Shown here piece after piece: positions 6,611 through 13,237 of a stretch of 13,237 bases of DNA. Below the pieces are notes generated by a model. The model ran no database searches and had not been told where the DNA came from. It worked only from the letters and a program-made list of their open reading frames with translations. The first letter of the stretch is position 1. Each line of letters opens with the position of its first letter. Source of the DNA: Bacteroides sp. UBA939 (GTDB lineage: Bacteria > Bacteroidota > Bacteroidia > Bacteroidales > Bacteroidaceae); assembly GCF_002293435.1 (NCBI RefSeq), contig NZ_DBDF01000169.1, positions 1 to 13,237 on the forward strand, given 5' to 3'. The position numbers and the translations under genes are program-made.

Positions 6611-7738
6611 ATGAAAAGAATAAATTTTGTAGTTGCTTTATTTGCCGTTTTGTTGAGCATAAGTTGTAGTACTACGTCAAAAGGTGACGGCACCTTGACG
6701 TTTGTAGAAACTGATGGAAACGAATTGACTGTTTGCCATCTCAATCAGGTAAAAGATACTCTTGTGATGAATTTGAGCGATTTAGTGGAAGACTTTAAAG
6801 TCGTTCGTTTTGAAAATGAGGATAATGCCTTATTTAATTATAGTGTATTGCCTGCTATTACAGATAACTATATCGGTATTCGCCAATCCCGTGGTCGCCC
6901 GTATTTACTGTTTGACCATAATGGAAAGTTGAAATGTGAAGTCGGTTCTGTAGGAAATGGTCCGGGAGAATATAATCAGGTTATTTATGATGAGGTAATC
7001 AATGAAAAGAGAGATGAGATATATTTATCTTCTTTTGCATCCTCTTCTAAGATATTGGTGTACGATACTAATGGAAAGTTTGTCCGTGAAATTGTAGCTA
7101 AAAATAGATTAAACAAACCCAAAATAGAGGTAGATGATAATGGGGATATCACTATTATTCACATGCCATTTAGAAATAATACGGAAAATTTTCTTGCTAT
7201 CCAGTATAGTAGTGATGGCTCGTTTAAGCAAGAGTTGAAGCCTGCTCCCTATCTTTTAGTTGAAAACTTCAATTCGGAAATGTTTGCTTATCATAATGTT
7301 TCGGAATTTAGTTTTTGGTTGACATCGTGCGACACTCTTTTTCACTATGATAAGAATGCGAACAAAATTCACCCCAAGTTCACGGTGGATTTTGGTGATG
7401 TCTCTGAACGACCATTTCATGTATATAATGAAATACCAAACTATTATTTGGTTAGCTTTGGTAAAGGACTTGTAGCGGTGAATAAGAAGACGCATACTTC
7501 GAATTATGTCCGGTTGGTGAATGACTTCTTTGGGCACACTTCGGCTTCAATGTTCAATTTCCATAAGGGATGGTTCTTTCACATGTTTGAGCCGGGCAAT
7601 CTCATTACCCGTATAGAGCGGCGTCTTGCCGAGGGTAATTGTTCTGCGGAAGATCGTAAACAACTGGAAGAAATATTGGGATCTATTGATGAGGATGACA
7701 ATAACATATTGCTCATGGGGAAATTGAAAAGTAATTGA
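6611..7738 (+). CDS. Six-bladed beta-propeller lipoprotein
   Basis: 375 residues. A lipoprotein signal (LLSISC, Cys19) is followed by the short Ser/Thr/Gly tether typical of Bacteroides surface or periplasmic lipoproteins. The body resembles the Bacteroidetes six-bladed propeller family (BF3164-like, DUF4934-type): VVRFENEDNA near 64-73, a YLLFDHNGK blade, VGSVGNGPGEY at 111-121 (hallmark GPGEY), KILVYDTNGKFVREI at 147-161, and an end DDNNILLMGKLK that matches how the family closes. Bacteroides genomes carry many copies; ligand and role are generally unknown, and no enzymatic residues are evident. The next gene, a hydrolase, starts 75 nt downstream in the same direction and could be co-transcribed, since no terminator is visible between them. 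Codon use is more AT-rich than in the hydrolase genes. Confidence 0.8.
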   Translation: MKRINFVVALFAVLLSISCSTTSKGDGTLTFVETDGNELTVCHLNQVKDTLVMNLSDLVEDFKVVRFENEDNALFNYSVLPAITDNYIGIRQSRGRPYLLFDHNGKLKCEVGSVGNGPGEYNQVIYDEVINEKRDEIYLSSFASSSKILVYDTNGKFVREIVAKNRLNKPKIEVDDNGDITIIHMPFRNNTENFLAIQYSSDGSFKQELKPAPYLLVENFNSEMFAYHNVSEFSFWLTSCDTLFHYDKNANKIHPKFTVDFGDVSERPFHVYNEIPNYYLVSFGKGLVAVNKKTHTSNYVRLVNDFFGHTSASMFNFHKGWFFHMFEPGNLITRIERRLAEGNCSAEDRKQLEEILGSIDEDDNNILLMGKLKSN

Positions 7739-7813
7739 TGCCTGTAATTAGGGAGAGGATCTTGTATGTTGTAAGAATCAGCCTGCCGGATTAACTTCAA
7801 ATAATAAAATACC

Positions 7814-8632
7814 ATGAAAAGAAAGATCACTTTTGTACTACTGTTGTTCTGCGTATTTTCCTTGTATGCGCAGGGAGTGTATAAAATAGAAAAGGATTTG
7901 CCGTATATTCCGGACTCCGAGGCAGATGCTTACCGTAAAGAACGTTGCAAGCTGGATGTTTACTACCCTACGGATAAAAAAGACTTTCCTACTGTTGTAT
8001 GGTTTCACGGCGGTGGATTGGAAAGCGGTAACAAACATATTCCTGAAGAACTTATGGATAGAGGGTTTGCGGTAGTGGCAGTGAACTATCGTTTGAGCCC
8101 TAAAGCCAAGAACCCTGCATACATTGAAGATGCAGCCGCTGCTGTGGCGTGGATTTTCAACCATATAGGCGAATATGGCGGAAGCAAAGACAAGATATTC
8201 GTTTCCGGTCATTCTGCCGGCGGTTACCTTTCGCTGATGTTGGCAATGGATAAGAAATATATGGAAGCCTATGGCGCGGATGCTGATAAAGTGGCGGCTT
8301 ACCTGCCTGTCAGCGGACAAACGGTGACGCACTATACCATTCGTAAAGAGCGCGGACTCCCCAATGGCATTCCTATTATAGACGAGTATGCTCCGCTGAA
8401 CCGTGTGCGGAAAGATAGCCCTCCTGTTGTGCTGATTACGGGAGACCGTAACCTGGAAATGGCAGATCGTTGGGAAGAAAATGCTTTACTGGCCTCTGTG
8501 TTGAAGAATATCGGCAATAAGCATGTTGCCTTGTATGAATTGCAGGGCTTTAATCATGGTACCGTACTTGAGCCGGCTTGTTATCTGATAGTGAACTATA
8601 TCCGTGAACATTGTCCGGATAAAACCAATTAG
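7814..8632 (+). CDS. Secreted alpha/beta hydrolase, HGGG carboxylesterase type
   Basis: 272 residues with a signal peptide ending near LYA|Q (residue 19). It is a compact alpha/beta hydrolase of the esterase/lipase HGGG group (BD-FAE or Aes-like). The oxyanion motif HGGG is at 65-68 and the nucleophile elbow GHSAGG has Ser134. The catalytic His is probably His248 (GFNHGT). The acid is probably Asp211 (ITGDRN). A start at 7814 places the signal peptide correctly. Members cleave short acyl esters, including acetyl groups on sugars, and the export signal points to an envelope substrate. The true substrate cannot be read from sequence. It lies between the propeller lipoprotein and a second, differently built esterase, so the two may act on the same acylated glycan; this is inference. 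Confidence 0.85.
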   Translation: MKRKITFVLLLFCVFSLYAQGVYKIEKDLPYIPDSEADAYRKERCKLDVYYPTDKKDFPTVVWFHGGGLESGNKHIPEELMDRGFAVVAVNYRLSPKAKNPAYIEDAAAAVAWIFNHIGEYGGSKDKIFVSGHSAGGYLSLMLAMDKKYMEAYGADADKVAAYLPVSGQTVTHYTIRKERGLPNGIPIIDEYAPLNRVRKDSPPVVLITGDRNLEMADRWEENALLASVLKNIGNKHVALYELQGFNHGTVLEPACYLIVNYIREHCPDKTN

Positions 8633-8657
8633 TAGACATCATTAAAAATAAGTTATG

Positions 8658-8681
8658 ATGTGCACATACATGTGTGTGCAT
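8658..8681. promoter_or_regulatory. Near-perfect dyad in alternating purine-pyrimidine tract
   Basis: TGCACATACA at 8661-8670 is followed directly by TGTGTGTGCA at 8671-8680. Each is the reverse complement of the other apart from one base, giving a 20-bp dyad with no loop. The whole tract 8658-8681 alternates purine and pyrimidine without a break. The site is about 80 bp upstream of ATG 8761, where an operator would sit; no clean promoter was found beside it. It might be an operator or a site prone to form Z-DNA. Function is inferred only. Confidence 0.4.
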
Positions 8682-8760
8682 TGGTAGAAGAATTTACGTT
8701 AACCATCGTATTTATGTTACTTGCAATATATTTATTAATGAAATTCATCATTGTTTTATT

Positions 8761-9942
8761 ATGAAAAGATTCATCACTTTATTCGCAGCCTTGCTGATTT
8801 GTGTAGTCACTTTTGCACAGCAAGCCCTTTGGGGAAATACGCAGATTGTATCTCCCGATATCCATGAGAATAACACCGTCACGTTTCGTTTGAAAGCGCC
8901 GAAAGCAATACGGGTGCAGATTACCGGTGATTTCCTGACTGTGCAGAAAACCGGAAAGTTTGAAGGCCCAAGAATTGCAGATTTAAAGGAAGGCAAAGAT
9001 GGCGTATGGGAATATACGACTCCCGAACCCTTGGAGCCGGAGTTGTACAGCTATTCTTTTATAGTAGACGGAATGCGGATGCACGATCCGGCTAATGTTT
9101 ACCTTATCCGTGATGTGGCCACATTGACGAATGTATTCATTATTGGTGGCGGACGTGCTGATTTGTATAAAGTAAATAAGGTACCTCACGGAACTGTGTC
9201 CCGCGTGTGGTATAATAGCCCATCGCTGGATATGGAGCGCCGGATGACTGTCTATACTCCTGCCGGTTATGAGACCAGTGGCAAACGTTATCCGGTCTTT
9301 TACCTCCTTCATGGCATGGGCGGCGACGAAGAAGCATGGATTTCTTTGGGGCGGACTTCGCAAATTCTGGATAATCTGATAGCGCAAGGCAAAGCAAAAC
9401 CTATGATTGTTGTAATGACAAACGGTAATGCTGTGCAAGAAGCAGCGCCGGGTGAATCTTCGCTTGGTATGGTGCCTCCTACAATGCGACTGCCCAAGTC
9501 AATGGAAGGGTCTTTTGAACAAGCGTTCCCTGATGTGGTGAAGTTCGTGGATAAGAACTACCGTACAGTCAAGAGTAAATCCGGACGTGCCATTGCGGGA
9601 TTGTCTATGGGTGGTTTCCACTCTCTGCATATCTCCAAGCAGTACCCCGATATGTTCGACTACGTGGGCTTGTTTTCTGCCGCCATTTTCCCGAACGAGA
9701 ATGCTACTTCACCGGTATATCAGGATTTGGAGGGTAAGCTGAAGATACAGTTTGCCAAAAAGCCGGCGCTTTACTGGATTGCTATCGGTGAGACAGACTT
9801 TCTGTATAAAGCCAATGAAGATTTCCGTAAGTTGCTGGACGGAAAGGGATATAAATATACGTATTATGAAACGGGCGAAGGTCATATCTGGAAGAACTGG
9901 CGTATTTATCTGGCGGAATTTGCCCCGATGTTATTCAAGTAA
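8761..9942 (+). CDS. Secreted CE1-type esterase with N-terminal E-set domain
   Basis: 393 residues from ATG 8761. An in-frame ATG at 8674 exists, but it would put 29 residues ahead of an obvious signal peptide (MKRFITLFAALLICVVTFA|Q), so 8761 is chosen. Residues about 25-130 form an immunoglobulin-like E-set/CBM48-like domain (VTFRLKAPKAIRVQITGDF, VWEYTTPEPLEPELYSYSFIVDG). Residues about 145-393 form the alpha/beta hydrolase of the esterase D/feruloyl-esterase group (carbohydrate esterase family 1). There the oxyanion region is HGMGG at 184-188, the nucleophile Ser282 lies in GLSMGG, the acid is probably Asp346 (GETDF) and the base His375 (GEGHIWKNW). Bacteroides relatives remove feruloyl or acetyl groups from xylan and other plant glycans. 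No SusC/SusD, xylanase or hybrid sensor of a xylan locus lies beside it, so the substrate is open. Confidence 0.88.
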   Translation: MKRFITLFAALLICVVTFAQQALWGNTQIVSPDIHENNTVTFRLKAPKAIRVQITGDFLTVQKTGKFEGPRIADLKEGKDGVWEYTTPEPLEPELYSYSFIVDGMRMHDPANVYLIRDVATLTNVFIIGGGRADLYKVNKVPHGTVSRVWYNSPSLDMERRMTVYTPAGYETSGKRYPVFYLLHGMGGDEEAWISLGRTSQILDNLIAQGKAKPMIVVMTNGNAVQEAAPGESSLGMVPPTMRLPKSMEGSFEQAFPDVVKFVDKNYRTVKSKSGRAIAGLSMGGFHSLHISKQYPDMFDYVGLFSAAIFPNENATSPVYQDLEGKLKIQFAKKPALYWIAIGETDFLYKANEDFRKLLDGKGYKYTYYETGEGHIWKNWRIYLAEFAPMLFK

Positions 9943-10030
9943 GATTCTTCCCGATACTTTCCGAGCGGATCCTAAATCAAAAACAGGCTCTAACCTGCTT
10001 ACTCTACTGTAGATTAAAGCATTGAGATTC

Positions 10031-10152
10031 ATCCCACGGGACGAGAAAATTCATCCCGTGAGACAAAAAAAACCGTCTCGTGAGATGAAAAAATTCGTCC
10101 CGTGAGACGGATTTTTTTGTCTCATGGGACGGATTTTCTTATCTCACGAACT
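10031..10152. repeat. Six palindromic 12-bp cores at exact 22-bp spacing
   Basis: Cores start at 10031, 10053, 10075, 10097, 10119 and 10141. They read ATCCCACGGGAC, ATCCCGTGAGAC, GTCTCGTGAGAT, GTCCCGTGAGAC, GTCTCATGGGAC and ATCTCACGAACT. The first five fit RTCYCRYGRGAY, which is itself palindromic; the sixth is decayed at its right end. The 10-bp spacers are A-rich on the left (AAAAAAAACC) and T-rich on the right (GGATTTTTTT), so adjacent cores can also pair as hairpins. For example, cores 4 and 5 pair across the spacer GGATTTTTTT. The array follows the esterase gene by about 90 bp. It is neither CRISPR (spacers are not unique) nor coding. It may stop transcription, bind a dimeric protein in phase, or be an extragenic repeat family. 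Confidence 0.85.
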
Positions 10153-10175
10153 TAGCCAATAGAGTTGTCGTAACG

Positions 10176-10292
10176 TTATTCATACTGTAGGAATTAAAGG
10201 TGTTATCACTTTGTTAGGAGTTAAGGAGTTGGAGCCGATAGTGTTGTTTATGTCTTCCGGAGTATTGGTTTTAACTCCTACAGTATGAATAA
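10176..10292. repeat. 117-bp element bounded by 23-bp inverted repeats
   Basis: Left arm 10176-10198 (TTATTCATACTGTAGGA then ATTAAA) and right arm 10270-10292 are reverse complements at 22 of 23 bases. The 71-bp interior has a further partial copy, TAGGAGTTAA at 10215-10224, which pairs perfectly with TTAACTCCTA at 10271-10280. Two competing hairpins are therefore possible. GGAGTT is repeated at 10217-10222 and 10225-10230. The arms match the repeat at 57-79, so they belong to a dispersed family. The interior has no gene, and no target-site duplication was seen. A non-autonomous mobile remnant (MITE-like) or an extragenic palindrome are the main readings. Confidence 0.75.
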
Positions 10293-10349
10293 TGCCGCTT
10301 AGGGAAGCAGTTATTACATCAAAGAGGAGTAAAATTCGAGCCTAAAAGG

Positions 10350-10379
10350 ATTGAATTTAATCCCTAAAATGTATCTTTG
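10350..10379 (+). promoter_or_regulatory. Bacteroides-type promoter of the sensor kinase
   Basis: TATCTTTG at 10372-10379 matches TAnnTTTG in full. ATTG at 10350-10353 is a three-of-four match to the -33 box at a spacing of 18 bp. A start near 10386 would leave about 30 nt before ATG 10415. The repeats at 10031-10292 would then lie upstream of the transcript, not inside it. Confidence 0.65.
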
Positions 10380-10414
10380 CAACAATTCAGAAACTTAATG
10401 TATGCTTTATTAAT

Positions 10415-13204
10415 ATGAGTGTTGATAAACCCCATGAAGTTGAACGTTTTCGTCGCCTTTCATCTATTGGACAAATAGGATGGTGGGAGACTGATTTTGT
10501 TGCTAAGGAAACTTTGTTTTCCGAATATCTTTGCAAATTGCTTGGTCTGGAAAGAAACATACTGACTTTTCCGGAACTCGGTCAATTTATCCGTGAAGAT
10601 TATCGTGTCCGTATTATCCGGGAATTCCTTTTGCTGGGGGATTTGGAGGTATATGAGCAAACTTTCCCTATTCATTCTGCACTACAGGGTGAAGTCTGGG
10701 TTCACTCCCGTATGGGTGAGAAGTGGGTGGCGGAAGACGGTCATCTGGTTATCTTTGGTGTACTTCAAGTTGTAGATACCCCTGAAGGCGGGCAGTCAAA
10801 TGATATCCTGAAACAATTCAATGATTTGCTGTTCCGTCAGAATTCGGTATCTAATTCACTGCATCATTTCCTGAAAGATAAAACTTTGGGCAATACCATC
10901 TCAAAGGTTCTGAGGGACATTCTCGAACTCTTCCATGCCGGGCGTGTATATATCTTCGAGTATGATACTGATGCCCATACTCAAAGTTGTACTTACGAAG
11001 TGGTGACTGAAGGAGTTGAACCGGAAATAGATGTTTTGCAATCCATTGATATAGGTAGCATGGGTTGGTGGTTCAATCAGATACAGTCTGATAAACCGAT
11101 CCTGCTGAGTAATCTGTCCGAACTTCCCGAAGAGGCGAGTGCGGAACGATATATGCTTGCTATGCAAGACATAAAGTCGCTGATGGTTGTTCCGCTGCGG
11201 AATTCCGAGCGTGTGTGGGGATATATCGGTATCGATCTTGTGGACAGGCATTATCGTTGGAAGAACGAAGATTACCAATGGTTCTCTTCCCTTGCCAATA
11301 TCATCAATATCTGTATCAGCCTGCGCCTTGCCCGTGATGAAGCCGACCGTGAGCGCGCTTTCTTATCCAATCTCTATAAGTATATGCCTATGGGGTATAC
11401 ACGGCTCAATATTCTTTTTGGCGAAAATGGAGAGCCTAAAGATTTTCGGATAGCGGAATCCAATCAATTTGCCGCTAACCTTCGTGGAGTATCTCTGGAT
11501 ACTTATAGGGGGCATTTGGCTTCGGAGATTTATGCCCCGGATGAAATTTCTCAGAAATTGAAGGTTATTTCGGATGTCTGTCATGAAGGTGCATATAAAG
11601 AGCTGGACGAATATTTCCATGCTACGGGCAGAACGTGCCACTGCATCTTCTATTTACCCAAGCCCGATGAATTGGTTTGTCTTTATATGGATGTTACCGA
11701 AATGCGTCATGCTTATGTGGCATTGGATCGCAGTGAGAAACTCTTGCGCAACATTTTCGCCAATATCCCCGTGGGTATTGAAATCTACGACAAGAACGGC
11801 ACATTGATTGATATTAATAACAAAGACCTGGAAATATTTGGTATTGAAGATAAGGAGAGCGTGTTAGGGGTCAACTTCTTTAATAATCCTAATGTTAATC
11901 AGGATGTTTATAGCCGTTTGGGGATAGAGGATGAATTCGATTTCTCAGCAGATTATAAATTCGAGAATATGAGCGATTATTTCTCAACGAAGAAATCCGA
12001 TAGCATCGAACTGTATACCAAGGTTAGCAAGATATACGGTAGCAAAGGAAACTATATCGGTTTTGTTCTTATTAATATAGATAATACGGAGCGAATCGTT
12101 TCCTCAAATCGTATCCGTGATTTTGAGAACTTCTTCCAGCTTGTTTCTGATTACGCTAAGGTAGGATATGTCAAGCTGAACTTACTTACCCGCGAAGGTT
12201 ATGCCATCAAACAGTGGTACAAGAATTGGGGCGAAGATGAAGATACGCCTCTTGCAGAGGTGGCCGGCGTATATAATAAGATGCATCCTGAAGACAGGAA
12301 ACTTATACTGGACTTCTATGAAAAGGCAAAATTAGGTGAAATCAAAACCCTTAGAAGTGAAGTGCGTGTGCGCCGTCCCAACACGAAGGATAAATGGAAT
12401 TGGATACGCGTGAATATAGTGATTACTCAGTACGAACCGGAGAATGGTGTGATTGAGTTAATCAGTATCAATTACGATATTACCGAACTGAAAGAGACGG
12501 AAGAAAAACTGATTAAGGCTAAGGAAGCGGCGGAAGAGACCGACCGTCTGAAGAGCGCTTTCCTGGCAAACATGAGCCACGAGATACGTACACCCCTTAA
12601 TGCGATTGTCGGTTTCTCCAGTCTGTTGATTGAAATGGAAGATGAGGAAGAGAAGCGGGAATATTCCAAACTGGTGGAAGAAAACAACGAACTGCTGCTG
12701 CAACTGATTTCGGATATTCTGGACTTGTCCAAGATAGAGGCGGGAACATTCGACTTTAAGTATAGGGAACTTGACATGAAAACCTTGTGCGGTGATATTT
12801 CCCGTTCCATGAGCTTGCGTGTGAAGCCGGAGGTTGAGCTTTTGTTTGATTCTACGTTGCCGGAGTGCATCATAACGAGCGACCCTAACCGCTTGTACCA
12901 AGTGATTTCCAACTTTGTGAATAATGCCATCAAGTTTACTTCGCACGGCAGTATCCGTATTGGGTATGACCAGCCGGATGCGGAACACGTGCGAGTATAT
13001 GTAAAGGATACCGGCGTAGGTATTTCTCCGGAAGGCATCTCACAGATATTCGAGCGTTTTGTGAAGCTGAACTCTTTTGTTCAGGGTACCGGTTTGGGGC
13101 TTTCCATTTGCCGGAGTATCATTGAGCAGTTAGGCGGTACAATCGGTGTGGATAGTGAACCGGGTAAAGGCTCATGCTTCTGGTTTATTTTGCCGTTGGA
13201 ATAA
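10415..13204 (+). CDS. Soluble PAS/GAF sensor histidine kinase
   Basis: 929 residues with no signal peptide and no membrane segment, so probably cytoplasmic. Domains in order: a PAS-like fold about 15-120 (SIGQIGWWETDF); GAF about 145-305 (RVYIFEYD, SLMVVPL, VWGYIGIDL); PAS-like regions about 315-432, 440-560 and 570-692 (the last ends ISINYDITELKETEEKL); a linker helix; HisKA about 712-780 with phospho-acceptor His722 in SHEIRTPLN; and HATPase about 820-929. The ATPase shows an N box (N833, N837), G1 DTGVGI 865-870, F box IFERF 878-882 and G2 GTGLGL 891-896. All key residues are present, so it should be active. There is no receiver domain, unlike hybrid kinases, and no response-regulator gene is in the window, so its partner is elsewhere. 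Input signals are unknown; redox or small-ligand sensing via PAS/GAF is possible. Confidence 0.9.
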   Translation: MSVDKPHEVERFRRLSSIGQIGWWETDFVAKETLFSEYLCKLLGLERNILTFPELGQFIREDYRVRIIREFLLLGDLEVYEQTFPIHSALQGEVWVHSRMGEKWVAEDGHLVIFGVLQVVDTPEGGQSNDILKQFNDLLFRQNSVSNSLHHFLKDKTLGNTISKVLRDILELFHAGRVYIFEYDTDAHTQSCTYEVVTEGVEPEIDVLQSIDIGSMGWWFNQIQSDKPILLSNLSELPEEASAERYMLAMQDIKSLMVVPLRNSERVWGYIGIDLVDRHYRWKNEDYQWFSSLANIINICISLRLARDEADRERAFLSNLYKYMPMGYTRLNILFGENGEPKDFRIAESNQFAANLRGVSLDTYRGHLASEIYAPDEISQKLKVISDVCHEGAYKELDEYFHATGRTCHCIFYLPKPDELVCLYMDVTEMRHAYVALDRSEKLLRNIFANIPVGIEIYDKNGTLIDINNKDLEIFGIEDKESVLGVNFFNNPNVNQDVYSRLGIEDEFDFSADYKFENMSDYFSTKKSDSIELYTKVSKIYGSKGNYIGFVLINIDNTERIVSSNRIRDFENFFQLVSDYAKVGYVKLNLLTREGYAIKQWYKNWGEDEDTPLAEVAGVYNKMHPEDRKLILDFYEKAKLGEIKTLRSEVRVRRPNTKDKWNWIRVNIVITQYEPENGVIELISINYDITELKETEEKLIKAKEAAEETDRLKSAFLANMSHEIRTPLNAIVGFSSLLIEMEDEEEKREYSKLVEENNELLLQLISDILDLSKIEAGTFDFKYRELDMKTLCGDISRSMSLRVKPEVELLFDSTLPECIITSDPNRLYQVISNFVNNAIKFTSHGSIRIGYDQPDAEHVRVYVKDTGVGISPEGISQIFERFVKLNSFVQGTGLGLSICRSIIEQLGGTIGVDSEPGKGSCFWFILPLE

Positions 13205-13237
13205 AAAGACTTATTCTTTAGAAGCTGTTTTGAATTT
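13205..13237. other. Window end after kinase gene
   Basis: Only 33 bases follow the kinase stop codon. They are AT-rich, without a clear hairpin or start codon. The next gene, perhaps the partner regulator, lies beyond the edge. Confidence 0.5.

Noticed and set aside
7838..8332. 164-codon minus-strand open frame
   Set aside because: It is antisense to the HGGG hydrolase, which has a full catalytic triad; no independent start signal was seen.
9943..10020. Intrinsic terminator directly after the esterase (CAGG/CCTG)
   Set aside because: The stem is only 4 bp and no T-run follows.
10031..10152. CRISPR array
   Set aside because: The repeats are only 12 bp and palindromic, the 10-bp spacers are low-complexity and similar to each other, and no cas gene is present.
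12458..13038. Two overlapping minus-strand open frames of 176 and 188 codons
   Set aside because: They are antisense to the catalytic core of the sensor kinase, whose H, N, G1, F and G2 boxes are all intact in the plus frame. Both minus frames are Ser- or His/Gln-rich with no fold.

Overview
The window reads as chromosomal DNA from a Bacteroidales bacterium, most likely Bacteroides or a close relative. The evidence is: several promoters that fit the Bacteroides TTTG / TAnnTTTG pattern; starts preceded by AT-rich leaders rather than strong Shine-Dalgarno sites; many short exported proteins with 'FAQ' or 'SAQ' type signal cleavage sites; a six-bladed beta-propeller lipoprotein with a GPGEY motif; and long gene-poor spacers holding palindromic repeats. 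No rRNA, tRNA, CRISPR array, transposase or integrase was seen.

Layout. Positions 1-418 are non-coding, with two palindromic elements and a very good promoter just before the first gene. Positions 419-4686 hold a tight four-gene operon (gaps 12-17 nt) of exported proteins: a CsgG-like protein with a FlgT-C-like tail, a 421-residue two-domain protein, a 376-residue protein with a Pro/Ala/Glu-rich linker, and an LPP20-like protein. Together these recall the FlgO/FlgP/FlgT envelope proteins of Vibrio, but nothing flagellar is visible here. This operon is the best candidate for an undescribed envelope system. Positions 4954-5631 hold an AT-rich, apparently broken gene (two frame changes). A small single-pass membrane protein (5732-6130, minus strand) ends against it.

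Positions 6131-6610 are a divergent intergenic region with a degenerate 22-bp tandem array. Three plus-strand exported-protein genes follow: a beta-propeller lipoprotein (6611-7738), an HGGG/GHSAG alpha/beta hydrolase (7814-8632), and a CE1-type esterase with an N-terminal E-set domain (8761-9942). The 472-nt spacer at 9943-10414 has six palindromic 12-bp cores spaced exactly 22 bp apart, then a 117-bp inverted-repeat element. The arms of that element match a sequence at the very start of the window. The window ends with a large soluble sensor histidine kinase (10415-13204) carrying PAS and GAF domains, no receiver domain and no membrane segment.

How they may work together: the four-gene operon probably builds one envelope assembly. 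The two hydrolases could act together on an ester-decorated glycan, but no SusC/SusD or glycosidase gene is present to prove a polysaccharide locus. The kinase lies alone and its partner regulator is not in the window. Family calls were made by eye from protein sequence.
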